64,000 nt of DNA from Pseudopyrenochaeta lycopersici (taxonomy: Eukaryota; Ascomycota; Dothideomycetes; Pleosporales; Pseudopyrenochaetaceae), in assembly GCA_003313425.1 (NCBI GenBank), contig NHZP01000026.1:124001-188000 (forward strand), read 5' to 3'. The notes beneath the pieces are model-generated. The model was not told the origin of the DNA. It made no database searches and saw only the letters and a list, made by a program, of their open reading frames with translations. Below are positions 13,275 to 27,342 of the stretch, piece after piece (the first letter of the stretch is position 1; every line of letters starts with the position of its first letter). Position numbers and translations under genes: made by a program.

Positions 13275-16200
13275 GCTGGAGAGAGGATTGCGCGTTGGAG
13301 TGGGGCGATGAGTTCTGACTCTTTTTTAGGATTGGTCCGTGATGTGCCTCGAGCTGCTGCACTTGGCTATCTCAGCTCACTACATGCTCAGCTGAATGTG
13401 ATTAACAGTGGGCTAGAGTTGTGGTTTTTTGGGTCAGCCAGTTTCCTATCCCTTGCAGTGGACATGTAGAATCTCTATCAGTCTGCCTGTTCTTGGAGCT
13501 GACCACTAAAAGGTGTTGCTTCTTGACTCAGTTCTCAACATGACCTCACAGCTGTGCGCCTTCTGCAACTCGATCAAAGCATGCTTTTAGATTCCAGAAC
13601 TTGTGAAAAGGGAGGACCTAATTGACCTACCACCTCTAGATTGCCTGGATGCAACAGCAGCAATTGACTGCCGCTTATGTGCGTTACTGAGCGTGTCAAT
13701 CGACCGACAAGGTCTGTCTTCCAAGAGTGTAAACAGTCGGTACCTCTCCTTCAAAGACGCTTAAAAATGTTCGAACCGACTGAAAGTATTTCAATCTACT
13801 ATACGAATAGGTCTAAGCCTGTAGGCTTGACATTTTTGCGAGTCCCTGAGCCGTGGTGTAAGTTATACTAAGCGAGGACCATGGGGTTGACAGTTGCAGA
13901 TTATTTTAATTTGAGCGAATTGGTCGAAAAGGTCGACAATGTTATTGAACCTGCCTCAACATAGGCACGAATCTAAGACTTGAAGATCATGGTCCCTATT
14001 CGATGCGGGAGCCCTAGTACTTTCTCGTTGGAAACTTCACCATACGTTCGCTCACATTTGGCACAGATAAACTTCCTGTATTTGGGATTTAGCGAGGTAA
14101 TATCAGAAAGCCTCTCCAGGATCGATTTACTTAGCCGAAAGTTGGAGAGCGCATCAACCTTCCGCTCTTCTCTAGAGCAAATTTGTTCAATTCGCCTAGC
14201 GATCAGAATTATACATTGCGCCGATATGGTCCAGGGCATCAGTCAATGACTGTATGTGGCTTGAAAGAGAGAAAATGGACCTCATTTTTGAGTAAGAAAA
14301 CCTGAAACAACAACTGTCGGTTCTATTGTAACAGAGCCAACTATCATTCAGATGTACACATTCCCCCAACACGACGATAGCTATGGCGCGACCGTGAATG
14401 GTCATCTAGTCCTGACAAAGGGCGTTACTCATCCGCATAGACAGAATATCCCAAGCTAGGGAATACGATGGTTCAATTGAAGAGTGTGCGACTCGAGAGG
14501 GGAATCCTAATAAAGGATGGCCTGAAGGTGGGGTAATTCTTTCGCGATACTCTTGACGACAGCATGGTCGGTCAAAAGGCCTTCATACCTCGAGTGCCAG
14601 TCAAAATTGAGATCATTTCTGGGACAAGGATGGGTCTGATTCTGTTGAAAGATTAAGATTCTGACCAAACATACCGTTGTACATTGTTCGTCTATGCGTT
14701 GAGAACCAATCTTCAACACTTGTACTTTCTACAATAACCCTTGTATGAAAAATAGGTATTATCCAAAGAGCATGGGAAGAAGGAATGCCTAGATAGTTTC
14801 AAACATTTCAAACTCTTTATTCTGAGATAGTGAATGCACACGGTTTCCGAGAAGCGAAGCACATAAGGGTGTCTAACCGCAAAGACGGCCTCACTTCCAA
14901 GCCTTGAGCTCTGAATTTACTAATCAGAGGCACAAAGTCATAGCTGATTAACATGGAAATTCTCGCAAGACATGAGCCATGTCCGTCGCAAGTATTTCTA
15001 AGCCCGGCAAATCGCGTAGCTCCTCAACGCCCAACTTATATTTCAAACTCCGTTCAGGCTTCTTAAACTACATACTATATACTTGTTTTGCTGTACAAAA
15101 CTCAGACTAGTATGTTCAGCTACCGCAAAGAGTCTCTTGCGTCGAAGTCGAGATCTCCGACTGCCCTGACGCTACGTTTCTGTCTTGTCATAGCACGGAG
15201 GAAAATGCTGTGATTCATAGAATGGACATTTTTTTTTAAATTAGATAGTGTAAAGAATCCAGTGTTAGAGGACCATAGACGTGGAAGAATCTGCAAAGAG
15301 ACATGTAGTAGTATGCCTTTTAAGAATGTACATGACCTAAGACAGATGTCGAAACTTGTACTGTTGAATACTCGGGAACTTAAGGATGTCACATGAAAGC
15401 AAAATTGAAATAATACTATTCTACTGATCTTTAGGCGCTGAAGCAAATCTTGGCACTGGATTAACGTCAATATATTGCGGCAGCTTGCCCTAACATGACT
15501 TGTAGCTGTGCACACCACCTTAGTCTCGAAAACTGTCCATCCCAGTTCATCTAGTCAAAGTGTATCATTAATGTCTGATGCAATACTCTCAAATTGCGCC
15601 CCCATGTACTGGAAATCCAACTCCTGCGTGGCCAAGTGGTGTAAAGGCATGACCGTGCATGCAGTATCTTTCAAAATAGTTTGAGAGCGACTATCCCAGG
15701 CGACCGAAGAACCGCACTCTGCGTCATTGCTGACAGAGGCATTAGAAATTGAAAACATTGCAGTAACAGCTTGAATGCAACACACGATGATAACGATGAC
15801 GGTGATGATAATGATGATGGTGCATTTTGGGTGGTATGATATGTAATTGACAGTTGGAGACCTTGCACGATGGACGACGCAATTTCTTGGCTGGGAACCA
15901 TGTTGAAAGCTCAGAAGGTGCCAATGAAGTGGCCTGAAGGTATGGAGATTGAAGTGGTAAAATTGTATCAGTCTTACGGTGAGCAATTTATAGGGAACAA
16001 AGACGCAGAGGACTTGCCATAGATGTATTCTCTATTCGTGCAATTTGAGGTAGGGATGAGGAGGGCATAGTTGTCGTATGACTGCTTCTGCTCTTGAATC
16101 CAGCAAACTGCTGATCGGTCCCCCCCTGTCATCGATGTGATGCTAGGTGATTTCCTGGAGTAGCCCTTCAAGCATGTAAGATCTGGCCCACATGGAGTGA

Positions 16201-17309
16201 GGCGTGACGAAGGTAGGGACGATGCCGCCATGATAGATCGACTGCTCTGCTAATCTGGAACTGAGTCTTCTAGCATCAGAAACGTCTTGGTGAGCACTAC
16301 TATGCAATTCTTATCAAGCTCGGCTGCAAAAGCTAGATCTGGTATAGATGTCTGTCGATCCGCGCGGAAAGCATCACATTCTGGCGTTATGGATGTCGAT
16401 CAACTTCACAGAGTCTGCCTCACCGGTGATGATGAGTTGACCATATCTTTAACAACCATTTTGATCATCGTATCTATCGACATGTCGTCGCCTCGCATGT
16501 CGATCGGTCTGACAGGATCAGTCTGTTGGACCCACAGTTTGTGAAGTTATCCAAGGTTTCGGGACATCCTGGACTACCCCCCTGGTGGGTGTTCCCGCTG
16601 ATCTTTTGCTTGGTCTGGTTGATCGTGGTGTGATCCTCAAAAGAGGTACACCTTCATTAAGCTGGTATTTGGTGATGACCGTAGCCCTTTGCCAACATGC
16701 AAGTCTAGTCAGAAGATCTCATTAGAACGATGAATATGGAAAGGGTATCTGGGCCGTCATGGTGGTCCGCATGTCATAGCCAATCGAAGTGAAATAAGAA
16801 CTGTCTCGAAATGATCGAAAGTGATTGCCTGCACGCCTGCAGACTCTACGGGGGGATCTACTCAGAATACTGTGATCGGGTGATAATGGGGTGACATTTC
16901 GGATGTGTAGAAACGCAACCGAGTTCGCATGACTGCTTGGAGGATCAGCAAAGATCTGGCAAGGCTGAAGATACGTTTAAGCAACCGGAAGCGAACCAAC
17001 TTTTGTCAGATGAGATGAGATGGCGGTGGACCGCGTGGAGAGTGCTGGGTTAGCGCAAGGATAGATGGTGGACTAAAAACGGCCCCACATTTCGCCGACT
17101 GGCGGAACTACGTCAGCTTCCACGTAGCATCTTCCGACGCCAATTGGCTACTTCGCGACCACATTTACTTTCACTCGACATTTACTCTTCATCTGTCAAC
17201 CTCTCTCACTTGCCCTGAGACTCGCGCTTGGCTACCCAATCTCAATGCCTGCAGCTTTTGACAGGTAGCACACACCTTTTTATGCCCGCATTCGGGCTCT
17301 ATTTCCACC
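13275..17309. other. Gene-poor spacer (about 4 kb) with weak open frames
   Basis: No gene is confidently supported. On the minus strand, 13973..14719 has three successive open pieces with plausible protein-like composition (for example IQSLTDALDHIGAMY and GLLTDHAVVKSIAKEL) broken by stops; this could be a decayed gene. The minus frame 15555..15986 contains an Ile-rich stretch produced by an ATG/GAT trinucleotide repeat at about 15785-15822. The promoter side of ALG5 (after about 17100) is pyrimidine-rich. Confidence 0.4.
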
Positions 17310-18620
17310 ATGTCCAAGGAGAATCGCGCATTTGATACGCAAAGGCTAGGGGCGGGCTACGGCTTTGAATCGCACCCAAAGCAGACTGTCGAGTTACCGC
17401 CAACATGGGTGCTTGTTGTGGGACTTGGCTTCCTTCTTGTGGCTCTGGGATTTTGGGTATGAGCAGCCCCACTCTTTAGGCAATGGCCACGCGACTTAGA
17501 CGTTTACTGCATGCAGGTATACATAGCTCTCAATCTCCTTGCGCCGACACCTCGCGCACCGCGACGCTCCGAGAAGCAATACATTACCATCCTACCAGAC
17601 GGGTCGCGAAGTGAACCAAAGGAATTACCATCCTGGCTTGACAAATGGGCGGCGGAGAAGGAAGCTGCAAAGAAGGAGGCGGCAAGACGGCCGGGGACTA
17701 AGGTTGTTGTGCCGCCACAAATGCCCATTGAGCCAGCAGAGCTGTTTATGAGTGTTGTGGTGCCCGCATACAACGAGGAGGAGCGACTAGAAGGCATGCT
17801 GGAAGAGGCTGTTGCGTTCCTGGAGAATGAATACGGCGCGGCACACGACGGAGAGAAGGGGCAACAGAAGCAAAAGGGATGGGAGATCTTAATTGTAAGT
17901 GACGGTAGCTCAGATGGCACTATCGCAAAAGCTTTGGAATTCGCCAAAGAGCATCAATTGAGTCAACACCCGGTCCCCAAGCCTGGACCATGGTCAAAAA
18001 AAGGAGGTGTAAAAGCGCCGCATTCAACACACATCCCACACGGCAGCATCCGCGTCATCAATCTCGAAGAGAACCGCGGCAAAGGTGGAGCCGTGACACA
18101 TGGCATGCGACACGTTCGTGGTCAATACATTGTCTTTGCAGATGCAGATGGTGCAAGTCGCTTCGATGATCTCGGCAAGTTAGTCGCCGGTTGCAAGACC
18201 ATCGAAGACAAGTACGGCCGCGGTGTCGCAATCGGCAGCCGTGCGCATCTTGTTGGTAGCGAAGCCGTCGTTCAACGCTCTGCTCTTCGCAATTTCCTCA
18301 TGCACTCGTTCCACATCCTTCTGCGCATCATGACACCTCCGGCTACCGCAAGGATAAAAGACACTCAGTGCGGCTTCAAGCTATTTTCGCGCCCTACTTT
18401 GCCGTACATTGTCCCGTACATGCACTCCGAGGGTTGGATCTTCGATGTGGAAATGTTGATGCTCGCTGAGAGCGCGGATATTGCCATGATCGAGGTCGCC
18501 ATTGGATGGAAAGAAGTTTTGGGCAGTAAACTAAATGTTGTCTGGGACAGTATTGGGATGGCGTGGGGGTTGGCGCTGCTGAGGGCTTGTTGGATTCTGG
18601 GCATCTACCGAAGGGATTAG
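17310..18620 (+). CDS. ALG5: Dolichyl-phosphate beta-glucosyltransferase (ALG5)
   Basis: Two exons, 17310..17456 and 17517..18620 (60-bp intron, GTATGA donor, TGCAG acceptor), encode 416 residues. A single membrane helix lies at about residues 31-58 (PPTWVLVVGLGFLL onward), spanning the splice site. The catalytic domain is a GT-A glycosyltransferase of family 2: VVVPAYNEE at 129-137, VSDGSSDGT around 177-184, the ENRGKGGAV segment near 234-241, and DADGA at 258-262 for nucleotide-sugar and metal binding. The enzyme transfers glucose from UDP-glucose to dolichyl phosphate on the cytosolic face of the ER; Dol-P-Glc then feeds the ALG6/8/10 steps of N-glycan precursor assembly. An Ala/Lys-rich insert at about 90-110 and a loop at about 196-222 are longer than I would expect for yeast. 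The call is firm; neighbours are unrelated. Confidence 0.95.
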
Positions 18621-21600
18621 GTGAAAGGGCAGATAGGAATGAGACCATTGTCATCTGACTTAGTGTTACATAACACAGAGGAACTGATTCTTGAAGTGTG
18701 ACACGTTCCATACCCTAAATTAGGACACAGAGACTCGGACATGGGACAGTGATGAGTTAACAAGATACTTTACCAGATACTGTTCCCCGAAACCGCTATG
18801 TGGAAGAGTTACCAAGTCATCATCATCATGTGGGCTGGCAAAGAGAACAGAATCGATGATTATAAAGGAAAGGTGCCAGCCATAGGTAGAAGATTCAGGC
18901 TCCTATGATGAAAGTACTTCCTCCGCCTAAGCTAAATACGTCATGGCAGGGTCGACAAAGCTCTTTCATCCCAGAAACAATCCAATATCAGCTGATTGAG
19001 AAGCAATGGATTCACTGACAGGCTGCAACTGCGTCGTACAGAGTTGAAGAGACCCGGAGAATGCATAACATTAATCACCATACGTCGTCCAACTTCAAAG
19101 CCATCTTCTTGAACCACTCACAGGCTCCGCACCGTACGATGAAACAACTAAACATGTCCTTTTTATACCTCATGCTTTGAAAAAAAATTAGCGCGAATGC
19201 AAATGCAAGTGTACCAGCTTTAGCATTTAGAATTATTGAAGTTTACCAAATAATATGTCGGCCCACTCTGATTAATCACGACCGGACGATAAATATCAAG
19301 TTAAACTGGCCAACATTGCAAGGAACTCGCTTCCAAGACTTCACTATGAAAGAAATCCGCTTTGGAGCCACACCAACCCCAGTGTCTGTGCCTGTGTTAT
19401 ATTCCGCGTACTTTTCTATTATTTGATGTGGCCGCTCTGTTGTTCCGAAACGTGAGGAGCTTCTCAGTCGATCAGCTGTGGATACGTAGGATGATTGACA
19501 CGTGTGACATATCTGGGTATTTTGTCTTTTAACAGACAAGAATGAAACAAATTCAGTCATGTGCGGAGAGCCACTCGTGCGAATAGCTCCTAGGTACGCC
19601 TAGTGGCCATGTAAGTCAGCAGTCTGAGCAGGCGGAAACCCTGCAACTTCAGTAAGTCTAACATACGGAGAACTTTATGTTTAGCAGGGACCGACTTCTA
19701 GCGAATCTCAGGTAGGGACGACTACTGAACAGACTGGGGTTGAAGTTGGCCATGCTCATGTGCAACTTTAGGCCATGGATAACCGAGTCCTGCTGCTCAG
19801 CACTCACGTCTAGAGAAACTCATCATCATAAAGGCCAAGTGAAATGCTGTAAAAAGCCCTTTGTAAGAAATCAACAGTGGATTAAACATACGACTGCAGC
19901 ATCAAATTCGTCACGACGTTGTACATCAATCGAGCCCAAGGACCGATTTAGACGGAGATTGCAATTGATAGAAGTCATTATAACATTGGGACATCATTTG
20001 TGTAAGATGTCTCTCGAACAAGAATACCCTACATCCACACGACAGTATACGTGCCAAAGGCCCAGTCAGCATGGGGACGAAGAAGTGGAACAGTGAGGCC
20101 CATTTTGAAGATGCAAGAAAATCTTTGCCGCTGACTTGGTTACAGTAATGCAACTCTATGCGCAATGTTAATAACTGCTCATGAGGATTGTAAACATGAT
20201 CTGAAAAATACCCACCATCATATACCCATTCCGCCTCGAGGTCATGCTCTGAGGGAGTTGGAGTTCAAGTACATGGGACCACTCTTCGCTGGTGTTTCGA
20301 TGAGGGCGATAGACATAGCGACTTGATACGAACTGCACACGTTCGAGATTGAGGCTACAGAAGGCTCTCCAACTACCTACCAACTACGATGTTATATCAC
20401 AAATCAATGATCGTCCTAACAAAAGCCTTCAATGATGCATTGTGTCATGCCAAAGAATTTGTTTTTGACAGGCTAAGGCCGCTTTCAACGTCTGTCGCGT
20501 GACGGCGACGCTTGCCATTTTGAACCCTACGCACGCAGGAACCAATGAGGGCAGCGGACTAGTGAGTGTATCTGACCGGTCGAATTTCCACACTGCTTCA
20601 GATCCTTGTGTAAACTTGTCTCGGACCAATGACATGGTTGTTATGAAGAGTGACTAGCATATGCATCCGATCATCGCTCACAAACAACTGAACATGACCA
20701 TCTACTGCTGCGAAACGTTCACTCATTATACTATTGACCCCATTATAGGAGGAGATTCCATGTGCTTTTCCCTTCTCAGCATGTTTGATTGCGCCTTTTT
20801 GCCTCTCTCAACTCATCTTTTCGTCAACTTCGCATTACAGTCCTTTAAAATAACCTAGTTAATCTAGAAATGAACGAAATGTTATCTTTCATCTGCTAAA
20901 ACCATTTATTGCCGCTCTCCACGAATATGCCAGCCACAGATACATATCGTGCCTGGCTCGAGTACAATTTCACCTAAGGAGACTTGCTCAATCATTCACC
21001 TGAACCTGATTCAGCTGTGCTTGCTCCATCAGTAGTCAAAAAATTTGAGATAGGAAGGAGATATTTCCAGTTTAGCAATAGCAGTCGAGGTGTGGGCGTC
21101 AGCGGCTTTCATAGCTACGGCCGAAGTCGGCTTACGGCGGGGTTCTTAGCTCTGTCCTTCAGAGCCTCAGGTATCATTAACCCCTATTGGGCATCATGAT
21201 GTTCAGCTAAACGTATTCACCTGACCACGCTTGTTGAGCTTTAACAGGGATATTGAACCGGGATCTTCATCATGTGTAATCTTGACTGCGAACTATATTC
21301 TCCGGGCTCTGTAAGGTCTGGGCGCTGACTATAAATGTGCTGATTGCTAAAGCCAGTGTGAATTTAATGACAACAATTCAGTGCCATCTTCTTAGTTCTC
21401 GGCACCGTAGCGACTCAGCTGTATTGACTGTTTTGTCAACAGCGGTCTGGTATGAAGTAGCAAAGCGTGGATCGTCTCTTAGATTTTCTGATTCCCCAAC
21501 CGGCCTCATTCATGCGTTCATAGTAAGCAAGACGTGTGATGATTGCCTTGCCGCTTTAAGTTCAGTAGAACGAATATTTATCTCACCCACGATTCGGTCC

Positions 21601-24600
21601 GATTGAGTATGACGAACGGATTACTTCGATCTTAGGATGCTGCTTTATGAGGTGGGGCCGGCATGAGGAGTGCATACATGAAAGCTGCATGAAGAGCCTA
21701 TAGCCATTCACGTTTGTGAATGCAAGAAATCGTCAAATCAAATCATGTCGTGCTAAGATAGGCTTTTAGCGTATGGTAATGCTGTTGATACACCGTCCAC
21801 GTCTAGCGATAAAGTATGGGGCTTGGATCTCGTACGGGCGGGCTCGAGTCCTTCCTCTGAGGCTTTGAGTTCCTCAACATGCCCTAAGTGCCTCGCTTTT
21901 GCTGATATGGTCTTCTAACCTCTGTCTGTTCAAACGAGGAAGTTGGCTTATCCACAATTGATACTTTGAATAGTAGAAGCCGAAGACGGCTCTCAAAGGG
22001 AATGTCGTCAGCAAGCGCAGAGGCAAATATCTAGGCGCTTTAAATCACCATCATTGGTTGTAAAGGGCCGGTGGAGGTTGCTTGACCGGAAGGCTTGGCT
22101 TCGTGTTGGCGCGGACGCTATCGCGACCTCAATCTGACGAGCCGGCATTTGAACTTTCTAACCAATCACACGTTGGCATAGCCTTTCTTTCATTACTTAC
22201 TTCAACCTGAGCGACAAGTCCGAGCTTCCTAACCGTGCATAAGATCATAATCGACGGCAGGTCAAGTCTCGGGTGGCAGTTCGTGTATCATATACCGTAT
22301 ATGCGGATATTCAACCAAACATTAAGCACGCTAATCTCGCGTACAGCCCTGTACACGAATACTGTAGTGGAATCTATGGCTTAGCACAAATTCGAAGTTT
22401 GTCCGCCGCAAAAAGCAATGCTTACTCACGAAGTATGATTAAGCACTGCCTGCTTACTTGCTTTATATCTTACAGTACAACATACATTTAGTGGGCACCA
22501 GGCTATTAGCTCCATGCACGTTCAGTCACTAGCCGCGTATAGACGCTTCGTTTTCTCGGCCAGAATCGTGGTAGTTGACGTCCAAACGCTCTTTGCGAAG
22601 GACTATCTTAAATATACTTGACCATTGTTGGGAGCGCGTTCGAGCCATTCTCTAGGCATATGCATGGGTAAACTCACTTCATGAAATCTTCAGCGATTCT
22701 GCCACCTGCTCGGCATTCCCTTCATCAACATCAATGGTCGCAAACACCATGCCTGTACCGGTGTGCACTCAACAAATTTCCACCCTGGAATCTCCAACTA
22801 CGTTTCCCAGGCCTCCGACACCGCGCGCAAACCTACCCTCGTAAGCCTTTTAATCTGGACCCCTATATATTGAACAAGGTATAATAATGCAGGATCAAAG
22901 GTAATTGCTCGTATCCTGTGATCACTGAGAGCCAGGATATGTTCACCCAAACCCCACATCCCGCTCTCGCGTCGTAAACTTGGCCTCAAGATTTTGGCTT
23001 GCAAGATTGAGACTTTCAATGTATTAGCGTGCAACTTGATGAGAGTGCCAACAAAGAATGAAGACTGAACCTTTTTGAGATGTACATGGGTTTACGTACA
23101 GTGGTAGGAAAATTCGAAGGAAGGGTTAGACCGACATGATCGATAAAATAGCTATTGTTCTTCTGTCAAAATTTGCTCTTTCTAGAGAAACAAACAATGA
23201 AATGATTTGATACACAGAGGGGCTCACCAATGCGTGTATTGATGACTCTGTCATCCATAGTCCACGTGAGGCTGTTTGAGACTTCGGGTTAGGCCCGTGA
23301 GAAATGCGATGCAGAAGTACGATGAAGGAGTGTGATGGAGAAGCGCGGTGGAAAAGCACGAGTGGCGGTGGGCGCTTGAGGCTGTATGCGGGACACAGTC
23401 ACCGAATAACAGGTACGGAAGGAACGGCGCGGCATGACAGCCGTGACCAACCAGCGTTTACCACGCAATACGCTCATCAAAAGCCTCCTACCGAGTTCCG
23501 GTATCCAACTAAGCCATATTCATGAAAGTCTCCTGGACGAGCACGTGCTAAGTAGCTGACTTCTACCGTGGTTAAACTTGCTTATTCGAGAGCGATAAGT
23601 CGTGCGTAAAAGGATCTGAACGATCGAAAGACCAAGCGTCAAATTTATAGACAATACAGACCAACAAAGCGCCCAGGGGTCACCGGGTCTGTGAATCCAT
23701 GTTGGAGGACAGAAATCTGCGTGGAACAATTCTGGAAGTCGGCTAACGTGGTGTCTTAGAATATTTGGTTACTTTGAATTTACAATGCTGCCCTACATTT
23801 TGATAGAGGTTCTATAAACGCACTTCCACTCTCCCTACATATTTCGCCGCATTGATTAGCTTTTGAGGAGAATCATGCTCCATGATGTGCACGACAGGGA
23901 ACCAGGGATCTCGGTAATGAAGTAGCCATCGAGAAAGGAAGATGGCACATCTTCATAAGGAGCGTCTAGTGAAGCTTACGAATCATCATACACTGATACG
24001 ATACTCAGCATCAAGATCAATTGCTTGCACGATGCCAGCAAACACTTTCTTCCAAAACACGAGACTTGCGCCAAAACATACTGCGCGAATGATCAACCAA
24101 AGTGCCTTGACGGTCGATATAGACCTTCGGTTGATCGGTGCCCATTTGAACTAAGGTGTGATAAGTGGACCGTCAAATGTGGTTTGTGGAGCAAACTTGG
24201 CCTATCGTTCGAGCTGTATCAGCTTCCGGCGATTTTGCTCGGGTTTCACACAGCCAGGAAAGCCGACCAGCTACTGAGGAACTACCTTCAAAAGGATTTT
24301 TGAACAAAGTACGAAGAGACAGAGAGGAGTGTTGAGAAATTAGATTATGGGACATGATATGTAGACATTTTTGCTTAATGCGAGACAATTTCTGGAGGAC
24401 CCTGTTCGTATTTCGGGTTGGCATGCGTTTCTATGAACAACAGAGGAAGCAAGAAGGCTTAAGATAGTCGATGTGGTAACAAGTCGGTGGAATTATCCGC
24501 GAAATATGATTGAGACTGCTGTCACTTGAGTACATACACTATGATGTTCGGAGCTGATGTCAGTTTGAGTGTCCTGTGATATGGCGTGTAGGTGATGCGC

Positions 24601-25991
24601 AATAACAACTACAACGGCGCATAATTCCAACCTCCAACCGAACGGCAATACAGTACTTCAATGTCCGTGGCGGGACGGCAGAATGGGCTGCCATTGACCA
24701 CAGGCTGGGGAGAACGTTGGCCGACGTGTCAACCCACCTCGCTTCCAGCCGAGCCCCTAGCCAATGAAACTCTTTCGACTTAAGCTGTTCTGAGATAAGT
24801 AGATCACATGATGAGAATGCAATGCGGTTCTCCGTTTCGGCCAACCAGTCAGCCACTAACCTTCAGGACTCTTTACCCAATGGTATCGATATCATGGGAT
24901 GACAGCATGACTAACCATCATGGGTGGTGTAAAGTGATTGGGGATTGACCGGAGTCCTTCTCCTATGCCTGCTTTGGCTCTTCTCTCATCATCTCCATCA
25001 TGAGTTGGCAGCTTTCCACACTCTCTTTTTTGTCAATCGCAAGATCTATTCGGTAGAAGGTCCAAAAGATGTCTAACTCATCAATTTACTGTTTCTTCAT
25101 TAGTGAGCATACAAGAGTCATGCTGAGCATTGTTCTCACGATCAGGATTGAAGATATGTCCTCGTAAGCAACAGTGATTGAGCTGTATTTGGGTATTCAA
25201 ATAACGTCATACCAAAGTACTAGAGCAGAACACTCCTCGACGGCGGCCACTACTCAATCGTCTCACCACGTTGCAGCGCACAAAGATCAACCTACGCGGA
25301 TGACCAAGTCTCAAGATGGTCGTATGCTAGAGCTCGAATTGGGATATATTGGGTCACAGTTCGAAGGGAAGGATACTGCAGGCCGTTAGAGTAGGGTATA
25401 AATGGCGTGATAGCCGGGAAAGAGGAAGTGAAGTCAGCATGGTGTCATTGAAGATATGCATGTCACGATTATGATAGCGGCTTTTGAAGTCTTGGGAAGA
25501 AGGTCGCAGGGGTAAAGACTGTTTAATATAGGGGAAATTGGTAGCTGTTTGAGAATGGCAGTAATGCAAACCGGGTGGTATTGTTTTCAATCGTTGGTAG
25601 CATTAACCTCGTGTCAAACCCCCTTTGTCAAATTTGTCCATACACACGAGAGATGAGAGAAAGAACTTTGAAAAATTTGAAGCTTAACTGCTAGTCAAAT
25701 TAATCGTGATATGTGAATAAATTCAGCAATTGATTTTGTATCTCGAGACACATCAGGGATGCTGAGATGTGGCTTCAAGAGCCCACCCTCCGCCTCGACA
25801 CTTGTTTTGTTTTTCTAACTTTTGTTACCACAAGGGCTAATCATATTCACAGGCAGTATAAACTCTAAAAAAACCGCGACCTCTGCGTTAGATCCAACCA
25901 TAGGAGTCTTCGAGCTGAACCTTCGAGGTGAGGCTATGAGGTTTTGGGAAGTTGGGGCATGTAGCTTTGTTGCACTAGATTATTGCTCCAC
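18621..25991. other. Gene desert (about 7.4 kb)
   Basis: No recognisable gene, RNA or complete mobile element was found. Open frames are at most about 118 codons and overlap one another on both strands. A frame at 25174..25389 (plus) ends in ELELGYIGSQFEG, which weakly resembles the end of the minus frame at 15555..15986; this is too short to annotate. Confidence 0.5.
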
Positions 25992-27342
25992 TCATTCGAA
26001 TCGCAGAATCCATCCATCACCTATTCTCTCTCCCTTCGCATCCAATCCACCCCAAAAGATCAAGCTATTGCCCTTCTCTAAGACATCTGCGCCAAAGAAT
26101 GCTCGTGGACCAGGATGGAGCTTTCCGTCTGCTTCTTCTATTGCTTTGTCTGACTGTACCTGTACTACAGCCTCCGACCAGGAAAGGTGGCCTGTGTCGG
26201 CGCCGATCGCAGAACGAATGACATCCTTGATTTTTGCAGGCTTGATAGCTTCCTTTAGTTTGAAAGATGCTTTAGCTTCGAGGTTACTAGAAGGAATCTG
26301 TAAGATCCATGTATCACTCCACTGTGTTGCAACCTTGGCACCTTTCAGATTACTGAGATTTGGAGCTGTTTTAGTCAAAGTGGAGTCTTCCCGGACTCCA
26401 AAAAAGTAAACTAAGTAATTGCGGCCCCAGCCGGTACTTATGGGCAAAAGGGCTCCATCGTGCCTCGCGCGAGGACCTGGCACCATTGGGTTTGTGGGGA
26501 AGGTGAATGACTCCCATGTATCTTTGTTCTTCGATGATGAAATCCCAAGATGGTGGAGCTGACTACTGACCGGACCTGATCCAGAGATTAACCATAGTTG
26601 GCCGTTAGCTAATGTGGCGTTTGAAGTTGCAACAGGCGCAGTGGGAAGCCGTATCCAAGATCGCGAAGCTACGTCGAACTGCCAAAGATCAGATGCGTGG
26701 GAGCCTGAACCATCAATGCCACCAAAGAGGATGATTTGATCCTTTTCTGCAAACAATTGTGCCTTCTGACGCGGTCCCGGCACATCATGAATGTTCGATG
26801 GTGATAATAGCTCCCAAGCTTTCCGCTCAGGATTGAACAGCCACATTGATGAATGCTCATCGATAAGCTCGTCTTTCTCGTCACAGCCTCCATACACGGC
26901 AACACTACCATGAAAGGAGCAAGCCGCGTGATTCATTCTCGCAGCTGGTGTTCGCTCGCCTTCAAATATCGGTAATGCAGGAATCATGATGTAGTCCATT
27001 TCTGGCTCGCCGGAGTGTTCAAGAGTAATGGCATGAACATCGTTGCTGGCGAGCACATCGTCGGCAGTGCTACCACCGAACAAGTACGCCTTGTTTCCAA
27101 TGACAGTGACTGTATGGTTGGCACGAGCCAACGAGCGTCTGAAGAGATTAGCGGTGTCATTCCAGAAGGGGGGGAAGACGGTACCTTGACTGATCATGAG
27201 AAGCTGTAGCTATGCGCACAAAACTAACCGTTAAAGGCAGTGTAGGTTTTGAGACGAGGTATGCGGCATAGCCTGCTTCAGCACCATGTTCGATGATCTC
27301 TGAAGCAATGTATGCCCCAGCGGCAATCTCTGCAGCAGCCAT
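25992..27342 (-). CDS. Kelch-repeat beta-propeller protein
   Basis: The exons are 27342..27185 and 27138..25992, with a 46-bp intron (27184..27139: GTACCG donor, GCTAAT branch, CTTCAG acceptor). The split AG|A codon joins SHDQS to RRSLARANHTVTV and gives 434 residues. The apparent start MISQGT at 27197 lies partly inside this intron and is rejected. Blade-ending strands with the Kelch Gly signature are spaced about 55 residues apart: YLFGG (71-75), VYGG (134-137), ILFGG (189-193), LWLISG (234-239), YFFG (296-299) and IFWGG (413-417), each followed by a Trp-bearing D-x-W-x-F/L strand. This suggests a six-bladed propeller, probably a protein-interaction or nitrile-specifier-like scaffold; no catalytic residues can be assigned. 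There is no secretion signal; the N-terminal 30 residues are Ala-rich. Fold confident, function unknown. Confidence 0.85.

Noticed and set aside
15785..15822. Apparent membrane helix in the minus frame 15555..15986
   Set aside because: The Ile/Val run is the translation of a simple ATG/GAT-type repeat, so it does not prove a membrane protein.
21830..21860. B-box-like GGCTCGAGTCC suggesting a tRNA
   Set aside because: No acceptor stem, anticodon arm or A box could be folded around it.
24025..24303. Frame with six spaced cysteines
   Set aside because: No signal peptide and no start context; cysteine spacing alone is weak evidence.
25822..26409. 195-codon plus-strand frame
   Set aside because: It lies antisense to the second exon of the Kelch gene and shows no family features.
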